The notes under the pieces: generated by a model
Told to the model about the DNA's origin: nothing
Databases searched by the model: none
What the model saw: only the letters and a program-made list of their open reading frames with translations
Shown: piece after piece, positions 1-6,381 of the stretch
Position numbering within the stretch: position 1 is the stretch's first letter
Layout of the letters: every line of letters starts with the position of its first letter
Program-made: the position numbers and the translations under genes
Origin: an uncultured Actinomycetes bacterium
GTDB lineage: Bacteria; Actinomycetota; Actinomycetes; Mycobacteriales; Nakamurellaceae
Reading direction: 5' to 3'
Length of the DNA: 6,461 nt
Assembly: GCA_937926105.1 (NCBI GenBank)
Contig: CALANS010000011.1
Location: 1-6,461 of the forward strand

Positions 1-361
1 GACGGATCTCCCGGCGAGACGCCGTGCCGGGAAGGCGAAACACATCCACCGGGTTCGGGCACTTGGCAAGCAAGTGCCGGGTGCCGAGCGCCAGACCAAC
101 CGCCATTGCCAGGACCGCAGCGGTTATCGTCCAGTAGATCGCCGGACCGGGCACCTGCTTTCCCCATACCCCGGCGGGCTGGCCAGCGTGGGCGAAGGCA
201 CGGACCCCGGCGAGCAGATCACCGTGGGGGTGTTGGCCGGCGATCACAAGAGCTAGCGCCCCGCCTGCCCACAGCGCGCCGGCGATCCCCGCAGTGCCGA
301 GAATCAGGGCGGCCCAGGCGGTGTCGTTCGACGGGCGTATCGTCGATTGCGTTTGCGTCAT
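1..361 (-). CDS. Probable VirD4/TraG-type coupling protein, N-terminal part (cut by window edge)
   Basis: This reading frame starts with ATG at 361-359 and stays open to base 1, giving 120 visible residues. The start overlaps the TGA of the ardC-like gene as ATGA, so translation is probably coupled. No strong Shine-Dalgarno precedes it; only a GGGGGTG stretch does. Two hydrophobic segments are visible, at about residues 15-42 and 74-97. A loop of about 30 residues separates them, and a basic SRREIR segment follows at 115-120. A short two-helix N-terminus followed by a basic cytoplasmic stretch is the usual start of the T4SS coupling ATPase, which brings the DNA-relaxase complex to the channel, and actinobacterial members often have a similar SRRE-like segment there. 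The ATPase domain itself would lie left of the window. The assignment therefore rests on topology, context and resemblance; another conjugation membrane protein is possible. That the ORF is real is more certain than its name. Confidence 0.68.
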   Translation of the reverse strand, partial: MTQTQSTIRPSNDTAWAALILGTAGIAGALWAGGALALVIAGQHPHGDLLAGVRAFAHAGQPAGVWGKQVPGPAIYWTITAAVLAMAVGLALGTRHLLAKCPNPVDVFRLPGTASRREIR

Positions 362-1437
362 CGCGACACCCCCGCTGCGGCCCGGCTCGGTTGCCGATCC
401 CGACTCACATGCAGCGGTGCTTCGCGGCGCTGCTGCTCGATGCGCTCCTGCATGCCGGGCGGCTGGCCGGAGCCCCACTGCATGGTGGGTAGCTCGTCCA
501 GCACGCGGCGGGCGGTGGCGATCACCCGGGTGCCAGTTTGGCGGACCGTTGCGAGGCCCTCGTCGCGGCTGGCCCAGGTGGAGATGTAGGGCAGCGAGTA
601 GTCGGAGGTGTCCATGCCGTGCGCCGCGCCGATCAGGAACGCGACCGATTCGGCCTCGACCTCCTTCGCCCCTCGCGTCACCGACATCGCCGCCGCGAGA
701 TCGACCCGGCCGTCCTCGCCCCGCGGGTCGTGCAGCAGCACGTGCCCCAACTCGTGGGAAAGCGATTTTGCCCTTGCTGCGTCATCCATATCCGCCCGGA
801 CAGTGACCGTCATATCCGCCCAGTTCGTCACGCCATTCGCGCCACCCAGGTCCGCAGCCGACGACGCGTCACGCAGCGTGAACCCGTGCGCCGCAACCTG
901 TTCCGCCAAACCTGCCCACAAGCCGTCCGGGGCGCGACCGGCCAGCAGCAGCGGCGCCGGCGGCTCGGGTATCGGCTCACCCTCGGTCTGCGAAATGTCG
1001 AACACCGTCGCCAGATCGAACGGCCGGTTCGGGTTCAGCCGAGACCGCTGCCGGACCGGCGCGCCCGGCCGAGGCCGCTCAGTGCGCGCCAGGCGCCGCC
1101 ACTCGCCGCTGCCCGGATCCTTTGTCTCGCGCCACTGGATCCGGTTCGGTCGCAGGATCTTGTAGCCGTGCTGCCCGCCCTGCACCTGCCGGCCCATCGC
1201 CTGCCACTGCCGGAACCCGGCCACCATCGATGGCTCCGCCGCACCCACCTGGCCAGCGACGAACGCGGCGTTGTGCTGGGCGTAGATGAGCAGCACATTG
1301 TCGAACGAGTAATCGTGGAACCGGGCAGCGGCGGTCATCGCCGCCCGCCAGTCATCCGACGCGAACAACTGCTCAACCGACGCCGTCAGCGCCTCCTGCA
1401 CCGCCTTCAGCCGGTCGTCGACCTCGTCGGTAGGCAT
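358..1437 (-). CDS. ardC: ArdC-like antirestriction protein with ssDNA-binding domain and zinc metalloprotease domain
   Basis: The product is 359 residues. Residues about 10-100 match the ArdC N-terminal ssDNA-binding domain: a SFDNVLLIYAQ segment (44-54), then VAGFRQWQAMGRQV (72-85) and GYKILRP (91-97). Residues about 165-315 form a metallopeptidase domain with HELGH at 228-232 and a helix EVEAES at 259-264 that probably supplies the third zinc ligand. Between them is a variable proline/arginine-rich linker. ArdC proteins of conjugative plasmids protect transferred DNA against restriction in the recipient. The start at 1437 is chosen because a full AGGAGG lies 6 nt upstream (1449-1444). An in-frame ATG at 1476 has no such site. 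The start codon lies in a possible mRNA hairpin, described separately. The stop overlaps the start of the probable coupling protein gene. The family call is firm; the biological target is inferred. Confidence 0.9.
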   Translation of the reverse strand: MPTDEVDDRLKAVQEALTASVEQLFASDDWRAAMTAAARFHDYSFDNVLLIYAQHNAAFVAGQVGAAEPSMVAGFRQWQAMGRQVQGGQHGYKILRPNRIQWRETKDPGSGEWRRLARTERPRPGAPVRQRSRLNPNRPFDLATVFDISQTEGEPIPEPPAPLLLAGRAPDGLWAGLAEQVAAHGFTLRDASSAADLGGANGVTNWADMTVTVRADMDDAARAKSLSHELGHVLLHDPRGEDGRVDLAAAMSVTRGAKEVEAESVAFLIGAAHGMDTSDYSLPYISTWASRDEGLATVRQTGTRVIATARRVLDELPTMQWGSGQPPGMQERIEQQRREAPLHVSRDRQPSRAAAGVSR

Positions 1438-1466
1438 GTCGCACCTCCTCGTGGCGAGTCGACATG
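1435..1466 (-). promoter_or_regulatory. Ribosome-binding site of the ardC-like gene inside a possible translation-control hairpin
   Basis: In the minus-strand transcript, CAUGUCG (1466-1460) can pair perfectly with CGACAUG (1441-1435), a 7-bp stem that includes the AUG start codon. The 18-nt loop contains the strong AGGAGG (1449-1444). A second small stem, CUCG-CCA-CGAG (1458-1448), sits inside the loop and takes in the first two bases of the Shine-Dalgarno. The inverted repeat and Shine-Dalgarno are seen directly. That the fold forms and controls translation is inference. Confidence 0.5.
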
Positions 1467-1514
1467 ACCCGCTCATAAAGAGGTGGTGGCTCCTCTGCGC
1501 CGTTGACTATGCAT

Positions 1515-1529
1515 CCAGCAACTTGTTGG
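1515..1529. promoter_or_regulatory. Operator-like inverted repeat upstream of the ardC-like gene
   Basis: CCAGCAA (1515-1521) and TTGTTGG (1523-1529) form a near-perfect inverted repeat around a single central base, with one G/T mismatch. It lies about 80 bp upstream of the ardC start and just upstream of a weak -10-like CATAGT on the minus strand. This position would suit a dimeric repressor or activator. There is no direct evidence for the regulator. Confidence 0.3.
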
Positions 1530-1665
1530 CAGAACCGGCTATTTTCCACACATGTCGTGGTGCCGCGCTGGCTACGTGACGACGCCCTGCCTCGTGGCCG
1601 GTTCGGTCCGTCCATGTCGATGCACCTTCAAGCGGGTTTCGTTGAGCAGGTCACCAACGGGCTCC

Positions 1666-1698
1666 CCGAATCCGCATGAGGGCTGCTATCGGATTCGG
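1666..1698 (-). terminator. Perfect 9-bp stem-loop just after the VirB4-type ATPase gene, possible terminator or 3'-end stabiliser
   Basis: CCGAATCCG (1666-1674) and CGGATTCGG (1690-1698) form a perfect inverted repeat with a 15-nt loop. On the minus strand it begins 15 nt after the ATPase stop codon (1716-1714). No T-tract follows, so it is not a classical intrinsic terminator. Actinobacterial 3' ends often lack the T-tract. It could instead be an RNA-processing or stabilising hairpin, or a protein-binding site. Confidence 0.4.
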
Positions 1699-1713
1699 CC
1701 GTAACGGGCGCCC

Positions 1714-3081
1714 TCATTCGGACGTGTGCGCGTCGGTGTTGAACAGGGCAGCTTCAACCGTGCCGAGGTCGGTGCGGACGCGGCGGGTTTCGGTGCCGGT
1801 CTTCCAGAGTGCTTCGCCTTTGCCGAGGGCCGCAAGGGCTTCGCGTTCGTGGTTGGTGAGGGCGAGTTCGGTTGCGGTGCGGTCGGTTTCGCCGGGTGCT
1901 TGGCGGAAGATGATGCGCGTATCGCACAGCGCGACCAGGCCGCGGGCGGTGGCCGCGGCGCTGGTGCCGGCGTTGGCGGCCTTGTCCGTGTCGGACAGCG
2001 CATGCGTGATGAGGATGGTCGACGTGCCGCGCGCTCGAGACAGGCGCAGCTCTGCGTTGACTCGGGCGAGGTGGGTTGGGGTGGCGAGGATGCGCCAGGC
2101 CTCATCAAAAATGATGAACTTCCGGCCGGGCCCGGCGACGGCGTCGAGTTGGCTGGTGGCGGTGAGCACCGCGAGCGTGTGCGCGAGGTCGTTGTCGGCG
2201 ACCGCGGCCGTGCCGACGGCGATGATCGGCGCTGTCGGATCGGGTGTAGTGGTTGCGGGTCGGTCGAGCATCCCCGAGAGCGGACCCGAGCACAGTTCGC
2301 TCAGTGCGGCGCGGATCGGCGCGGCGTACTCGCCGCCTTCGGCAGCAAGCGCCGTGACCAGGTGGTGCAGCGTGGCGGTGGCGTTGTCGCGGCAGGCGAC
2401 TTCGACGGCTGCGGTAAGGGTTTCGCGACTTTCCGGGTGCAACGGCGCGAGGGACGGTGCGAGGGTTTCGACGAGCGAGACGATCAGTGCGCCCCGGCGC
2501 TGCTCCGCCTGGTGCCGCCAGCCCCGTCCGTCGCCGCCGCATGCTGGTGCGCCGAGGTCGAGTGGGTTGAGCCGTTCGGGCATGCCGGGGCCGAGGCGGA
2601 GGGATTGGCCGCCGAGCGCTTCGGCGAGGCGTGTCCAGTCGTTCTTTGGGTCGCCGGGGATGATGACGTGGTAGCCGGATGCGATGCCGCGCAGGGCGAT
2701 GGCCATGGCGGTGTTGGTCTTGCCCCAGCCGATGTTGCCGATGATCGCGATGTTCGTGTTTGACACGGTCTGCCGTTGGTAGAGCTGCCATGGGTCGAAG
2801 CAGAACCGTTGGCCGGTGACGGTGTCGTGCCCAATGAAGATTCCGGCCAATGCCGGCCGATCGGTGAGGAACGGGTAGGCGCCGCCCAGGACGGCGGTCG
2901 TGTCTCGGTGCGCTGTCGGGATCCGCAGTCGCCGCGAGAAGTCGCCGCCCACCTTGACCTCTGCGGTCTGGCGGCGTGCGCGTCCGGAGCTGGCAAAGCC
3001 GTCGCGGGATTGGTCACTGGCGGCGGTTTGTCTGCCGGTCGTGATGCGAGCTTGGATGAGGGGTTGTCTGCTGGCTCGCAT
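1714..3081 (-). CDS. VirB4-type conjugation ATPase (C-terminal ATPase half of a split VirB4)
   Basis: The product is 455 residues with no membrane segment, so it is a cytoplasmic motor ATPase that should dock at the T4SS channel. Residues 95-101 (FDPWQLY) precede the Walker A motif GNIGWGKT (115-122). Next come PGDPKNDW (142-149) and RLNPLD (170-175), as in VirB4/TraC-type ATPases. The Walker B strand KFIIFDEAW is at 321-329, and the family-typical ILITHALSD sensor strand is at 356-364. These motifs make an active NTPase very likely. The protein lacks the N-terminal domain of classical VirB4 (about 800 residues), and the gene immediately upstream appears to supply it. The start ATG at 3081 has a weak AAGGGA 7 nt upstream and lies 36 nt after the stop of that gene. 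A stem-loop follows the stop. A VirD4-type coupling role is less likely because no membrane anchor is present and a better candidate lies downstream. Confidence 0.88.
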   Translation of the reverse strand: MRASRQPLIQARITTGRQTAASDQSRDGFASSGRARRQTAEVKVGGDFSRRLRIPTAHRDTTAVLGGAYPFLTDRPALAGIFIGHDTVTGQRFCFDPWQLYQRQTVSNTNIAIIGNIGWGKTNTAMAIALRGIASGYHVIIPGDPKNDWTRLAEALGGQSLRLGPGMPERLNPLDLGAPACGGDGRGWRHQAEQRRGALIVSLVETLAPSLAPLHPESRETLTAAVEVACRDNATATLHHLVTALAAEGGEYAAPIRAALSELCSGPLSGMLDRPATTTPDPTAPIIAVGTAAVADNDLAHTLAVLTATSQLDAVAGPGRKFIIFDEAWRILATPTHLARVNAELRLSRARGTSTILITHALSDTDKAANAGTSAAATARGLVALCDTRIIFRQAPGETDRTATELALTNHEREALAALGKGEALWKTGTETRRVRTDLGTVEAALFNTDAHTSE

Positions 3082-3117
3082 CGGAACGTCCCTTCGGGTC
3101 GTTGGCGCCGCCGACCG

Positions 3118-4578
3118 TCACAGGCGCAGATCGGCAGGCACGATGGCCGCGTTCAGCGCGGCGAGTTGCTGCCCGTAGAGGACGCGGGTTTCGCAGCCGG
3201 CCGCTGCCGCGTGCTGTCGTATCCGGGTGGCGGCATCGGTGAGCTGGTCGCGCGTGGTTGCGGTGATTGCGATCAGGGCCGTGTGCCGCATGTCGACGTG
3301 CCCTTCGGCGAGGTCGGCTTCGCGTTGAAGTGTGTCGGCTTCTCTCGCGGCCTGCTCCGCGCTGTCGAGGGTGCCGATTCTGCGGCGCAGCGCCGCGTCG
3401 GAGGCTTGGGCGGTTTTGTCGCGGCCGATTTGGCGAAGCGCGACCGGGGTGGGGATCGGGTAGTAGACGAGGCTGATAGTGACGGTGGCGACGGCGGGCA
3501 GGATCAGCGGGGCGAGGAACGCGGGGTGGGTGTCGAACCGGGGCCATTGCGATACCCACAGCGTCTGGTGGAACGCGGAGTCGGTGCGCAGCGTCGACCA
3601 CGTTTCGGCCACCGCCATCGGGCCGGACGCCGCGATCCCAGCAGCGCCGGCGTCGTCACCCTTTGCGGGGTGAAGGTTGGTTATTGGGATGCTGGCCGGG
3701 TCGTAGGCGCTTCGGATCCAGACGGCGAGATCGGATGGGGTAAGCCAGCTCTCGACGGAAACGTCGGCGTTGTCGAGGGTTTTCGGCAGGCTGTCGCGGT
3801 GAGCTGCGAGCACGTGGGCGGCGGCGGTGTGGCCGTGGCCGGCGTCGCGGCGGATCGCGGCTCGTGCGGTCTTGCCGCCCAGGGTGATGGCGATCAGCGT
3901 GTCGTGCCGCCAAGCGACGCCGTGTTGGTCGAGCGTCTGGTGATAGGCGGCCGTTGCCGTCGGCGAGAGTGATCGCGCGGAGGCGGCAATACGCACGGCC
4001 GTTGGTTCGGCACCGGCGTCGGGCCGGGTGCGGTGGGTGATGTGGATGCGTTGGATTTGGCCGTCGGAGCCGATCGCGGCAAGCGCACGTCCGAAGCCGG
4101 CGGCGGCGGCGTCCTGTGTTTCCGCATCCGCGTAGAGGAATCCGCCGCCGGCGACCGACGCGACCGCGGTCCAGGTGTCCGCTGCCCGATCGTGCAGGAT
4201 CGCCGAACCATCTGTGGCCGCGAAGACGGTGAGCTGTTGGGCGGTGCCGGGAATAGGGAGCACCCCGACCGGCATCGGGCGATCGGGTCTTGCGAGGACG
4301 CGTAGCCGGCCGTTGGCGCCGCGCCAGGCGTATCGGGCTGCGTCGGGCGCCCATTCGATTAGGGCGCGTCCCTCGACGATCAGCAGGGCGGAGCCGGCCA
4401 CCGGGGAGGTTCCGGTGGCGGTGATGAGCCCGGCCGTCACACCCGACATCACAGTGACGACGGCGACCGCGATTACGCATGCGGCCAGGGCGATCGCGCG
4501 GGTCGCGGACAGGCCCAGCAGTAGCGCGCGGTCGGGGCGTTGCGTGAAGCGAACCGGCGCGGCGGTGGTGGCGGTCAT
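3118..4578 (-). CDS. SCO6880-type conjugation protein (membrane-anchored equivalent of the VirB4 N-terminal domain)
   Basis: The product is 486 residues. A hydrophobic hairpin at about 24-45 and 48-68 resembles the VirB3/PrgI-like membrane part found ahead of many VirB4 proteins. The remainder is soluble and has no catalytic motif. The C-terminal quarter is the most recognisable: a YPIPTPVAL segment (373-381), a charged, probably coiled region (about 384-426), then CETRVLYGQQLAALNAAI (462-479). This pattern matches actinobacterial SCO6880 proteins and the end of the VirB4 N-terminal (CagE/TrbE/VirB) domain. The probable role is to anchor the separately encoded ATPase downstream to the membrane channel. 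The ATG at 4578 overlaps the upstream TGA as ATGA and has GGGAGG 6 nt before it, so translational coupling with the channel-protein gene is likely. The hydrophobic stretch at 353-375 is more likely a buried strand region than a membrane helix. Family assignment is from memory of the pattern. Confidence 0.8.
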   Translation of the reverse strand: MTATTAAPVRFTQRPDRALLLGLSATRAIALAACVIAVAVVTVMSGVTAGLITATGTSPVAGSALLIVEGRALIEWAPDAARYAWRGANGRLRVLARPDRPMPVGVLPIPGTAQQLTVFAATDGSAILHDRAADTWTAVASVAGGGFLYADAETQDAAAAGFGRALAAIGSDGQIQRIHITHRTRPDAGAEPTAVRIAASARSLSPTATAAYHQTLDQHGVAWRHDTLIAITLGGKTARAAIRRDAGHGHTAAAHVLAAHRDSLPKTLDNADVSVESWLTPSDLAVWIRSAYDPASIPITNLHPAKGDDAGAAGIAASGPMAVAETWSTLRTDSAFHQTLWVSQWPRFDTHPAFLAPLILPAVATVTISLVYYPIPTPVALRQIGRDKTAQASDAALRRRIGTLDSAEQAAREADTLQREADLAEGHVDMRHTALIAITATTRDQLTDAATRIRQHAAAAGCETRVLYGQQLAALNAAIVPADLRL

Positions 4579-5564
4579 GGGGTGCCTCCCGGGGCTTTCG
4601 GTGGCAGCGGCGCACTGCGGTGGCGCACGCGGATGGGGTTGAAGCGGGCCGCGTTGCTGGCGGTGTAGGCGGCGAAGTTGACGTTGCTGACTCCCTCAGT
4701 GCCGGCGCCGGGGCGCGGGGCGGCGATCTCGCCGCCGGCGAACGTCACGAACTTCATCGTCGCCATTGGGGAGAACGCGGCGATGAACAGCCACAGCGCC
4801 CCGGTCATCACCTGCGAAGTCGACGCCCCGCCCGGAGTTCCGACGCCGTCGGCCAAGGACAGGAAGCCCAAAGTCAGGATGACGGCGATCGCGAATTTCG
4901 CCAGGACGAGGGCGATCAGGATCTCGAGCCACCTCACCACCCAGGTTTTGGTGCGGTCGGTGGTGGCGCCGGCGAACGCGAACGGGGCGAACACGACGGT
5001 GGCGATCACCATTGCGTTGCGCCCGAGCAGGACCAAGTGGATGAACAGGAACGCCAGGCAGGCAAGCCCGGCAATGATGATCACCACCAGCCAGCCGGCG
5101 GTGTCGATCGCCCCGTCCATGGCGAAGATCTTGACCATGGTGTCCTCAGCGGTCTTCTGCGCCGGGGACAGAATGTAGGCGGTGAACTGGTCGACCACCA
5201 GCAGGATCGCCGCCGCGATCGCCGCCGCCGCGGCCCCGCCGAGCAGGGCCAGGGCGGAGCCGCCGACCGCGCGCCACAGGCCACGGTGATCCTTGCGGAG
5301 CATCGCGGTAATCACCTGCAGGGCGAACATGAGCGCAATCAGAAAGAACACCAGATAGCGCATCTGGCCGAGCACCGTTTGGATCCAGCCGGCGGACAGG
5401 TTGACGCGCAGCCCGCCGTTGAGATCGTTGATGGTGATCTGCAGTAGGAATCCGGCGGCGTCGACGAAGCCTTGGGCGATCCGGCGCAGCAGCGAGCCGA
5501 CCTGGTCGCCGAGAATGTCCGCGATCCCGTCGGTGTGCACGGCGGCTGCGTCGATGGCATTCAT
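4575..5564 (-). CDS. VirB6/TrbL-like polytopic conjugation channel protein (SCO6881-like)
   Basis: The product is 329 residues. It has an amphipathic N-terminus and about six hydrophobic segments, at roughly 68-89, 102-126, 155-181, 185-201, 213-235 and 253-272. A hydrophilic, Gly/Pro/Arg-rich tail of about 55 residues follows. The segment WLEILIALVLAKFAIAVIL (212-230) and the SPMATMKFVTFAGGE stretch (265-279) are the kind seen in actinobacterial TrbL/SCO6881-type proteins. These are inner-membrane core components that form or line the DNA path, as VirB6 does. The start at 5564 is 7 bp after the stop of the preceding gene, whose TAG lies inside the weak GGTAGGCG ribosome-binding site. The stop overlaps the start of the SCO6880-type gene. 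Membrane nature is certain; the exact T4SS role is inferred from topology and neighbours. Confidence 0.82.
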   Translation of the reverse strand: MNAIDAAAVHTDGIADILGDQVGSLLRRIAQGFVDAAGFLLQITINDLNGGLRVNLSAGWIQTVLGQMRYLVFFLIALMFALQVITAMLRKDHRGLWRAVGGSALALLGGAAAAAIAAAILLVVDQFTAYILSPAQKTAEDTMVKIFAMDGAIDTAGWLVVIIIAGLACLAFLFIHLVLLGRNAMVIATVVFAPFAFAGATTDRTKTWVVRWLEILIALVLAKFAIAVILTLGFLSLADGVGTPGGASTSQVMTGALWLFIAAFSPMATMKFVTFAGGEIAAPRPGAGTEGVSNVNFAAYTASNAARFNPIRVRHRSAPLPPKAPGGTP

Positions 5565-5571
5565 GGTTCGC

Positions 5572-6381
5572 CTACCGAACGGCGTGCGCGATCAGGCCCG
5601 GCATGATCGCGCCGTCGGACGCCGGCCGGCACGGCGCCGGGCAGGGACCGGCGGAGACCATGAAAACCAGCTGCGCCGTGCCGTTTTGGGTGTTGCGCGC
5701 GCCGACGATCGCGAAACTGGGATCGGCGGTCAACCCGGACAGGTCCGCCGTCAACGTGGGCGCGTCGGCAGCCAACGTATCCGGTGACAATGGCCCCGAC
5801 AGCGCGCCGATCTGACTTGGCGACAGCTTCATCGCGGAATACTGGCCGGCCGCCGGACATGCGCCGGTGCCGCCGGCAAGTTTGGAGGCGCACGACGCCG
5901 CCAACATCTCCAGCGCACTGTCGGGGGTTGCCTCGGCGGCGGGTGTGGCGCGCCGATAGTGGTTGACGGCGACCATCCAATCCGCGGTCTTGTCGATGAT
6001 CTCGATACCGGGCTGCGGCGCGACGGTTTCGGCCTTGTAGGACGCCGGGTCCGCCGTGAACGCCGCCGCCTGCCCGGCCTGAAGCCAGGAAAGGTAGCCG
6101 GTTCCGGCACCGAGTAGCAGCGCACCGGCCAGAGCCACCAGGATTCCGGTTTTCGCCTTCGTCGCGGCCTGAGGGTGGGACGAGGCGGAGCCGATCGCCC
6201 ACGCCGCTCCGCAGGTGATCACCATCGCCGCGGCGATCACCAGGCCCCATGAGACGGCTTGGGAGGCGAGCGATTGGATCGCCATCGTGCCCTCCGACCG
6301 TTGAAGCGGCGCGGCCTGCATGGCGGCTCCCGCGTTGGCGGCAATGTCGGTGATCGCGGCGGTGGCCACGTGGCCCGTCAT
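5572..6381 (-). CDS. VirB2/pilin-like membrane protein with an extra C-terminal cysteine-containing domain
   Basis: With the start at 6381 the product is 269 residues. Two hydrophobic helices (about 44-65 and 79-101) are separated by a short polar loop, SSHPQAATKAK (67-77). This hairpin, with SWGLVIAAAM and GILVALAGALLLGAG, resembles VirB2-like subunits of actinobacterial conjugation clusters (DUF6112-type), which are usually only about 100 residues. A soluble region of about 165 residues follows, with four cysteines (164, 175, 247, 251) that could pair outside the membrane. I do not recognise this domain. The ATG at 6381 overlaps the TGA of the M15 peptidase gene as ATGA, and the codons between 6381 and 6286 have very high third-position GC, so I prefer it. 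An in-frame ATG at 6285 has GGAGGG 4 nt upstream and would give 237 residues. A GTG at 6411 is less likely because it overlaps the upstream gene. Confidence 0.72.
   Translation of the reverse strand: MTGHVATAAITDIAANAGAAMQAAPLQRSEGTMAIQSLASQAVSWGLVIAAAMVITCGAAWAIGSASSHPQAATKAKTGILVALAGALLLGAGTGYLSWLQAGQAAAFTADPASYKAETVAPQPGIEIIDKTADWMVAVNHYRRATPAAEATPDSALEMLAASCASKLAGGTGACPAAGQYSAMKLSPSQIGALSGPLSPDTLAADAPTLTADLSGLTADPSFAIVGARNTQNGTAQLVFMVSAGPCPAPCRPASDGAIMPGLIAHAVR

Larger units (their letters stand above)
1438..1713. other. Gap between the VirB4-type ATPase gene and the ardC-like gene, no convincing gene
   Basis: This is the only gap over 40 bp in the window. It is less GC-rich locally than the genes, notably around 1507-1550, and contains several inverted repeats (1435-1466, 1515-1529, 1666-1698). 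A possible ORF of 80 codons on the minus strand (1615-1373) has a GAAGGTG upstream, but its third-codon-position GC is only about 60% by hand count, and it overlaps the ardC start. I read the gap as the 3' end of the upstream operon followed by a promoter region for the ardC-like gene. A weak -10-like CATAGT lies on the minus strand at about 1511-1506, with no good -35. Confidence 0.55.

Noticed and set aside
538..1467. 309-codon plus-strand ORF
   Set aside because: It is antisense to the ArdC-like gene, whose HELGH and ssDNA-binding motifs are clear. The product is Arg/Pro-rich without domains.
1480..1500. AGAGG/CCTCT short stem in the ardC leader
   Set aside because: Only 5 bp with a loop of about 8-9 nt, within chance expectation for GC-rich DNA.
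1373..1615. 80-codon minus-strand ORF upstream of and overlapping the ardC-like start
   Set aside because: It has a fair GAAGGTG before the ATG, but third-position GC is about 60%, well below the neighbouring genes, and the product is unremarkable. A leader peptide cannot be excluded.
1706..1713. GGGCGCCC palindrome beside the ATPase stop codon
   Set aside because: Eight-base GC palindromes are common at this base composition; nothing else supports a function.
1676..2763. Two overlapping long plus-strand ORFs (332 and 345 codons)
   Set aside because: Both are antisense to the Walker A/B-containing ATPase gene and have unnatural Arg/Ser- or Gly-rich composition.
2776..3972. 398-codon plus-strand ORF
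   Set aside because: It runs antisense to the well-supported VirB4-type ATPase and SCO6880-type genes. Its product is low-complexity Gly/Arg/Val-rich and matches no family, as expected for an opposite-strand shadow in high-GC DNA.
4620..5447. 275-codon plus-strand ORF rich in Gly, His, Asp and Gln
   Set aside because: It is the complement of membrane-helix codons of the VirB6-like gene; the odd composition is an antisense artefact.
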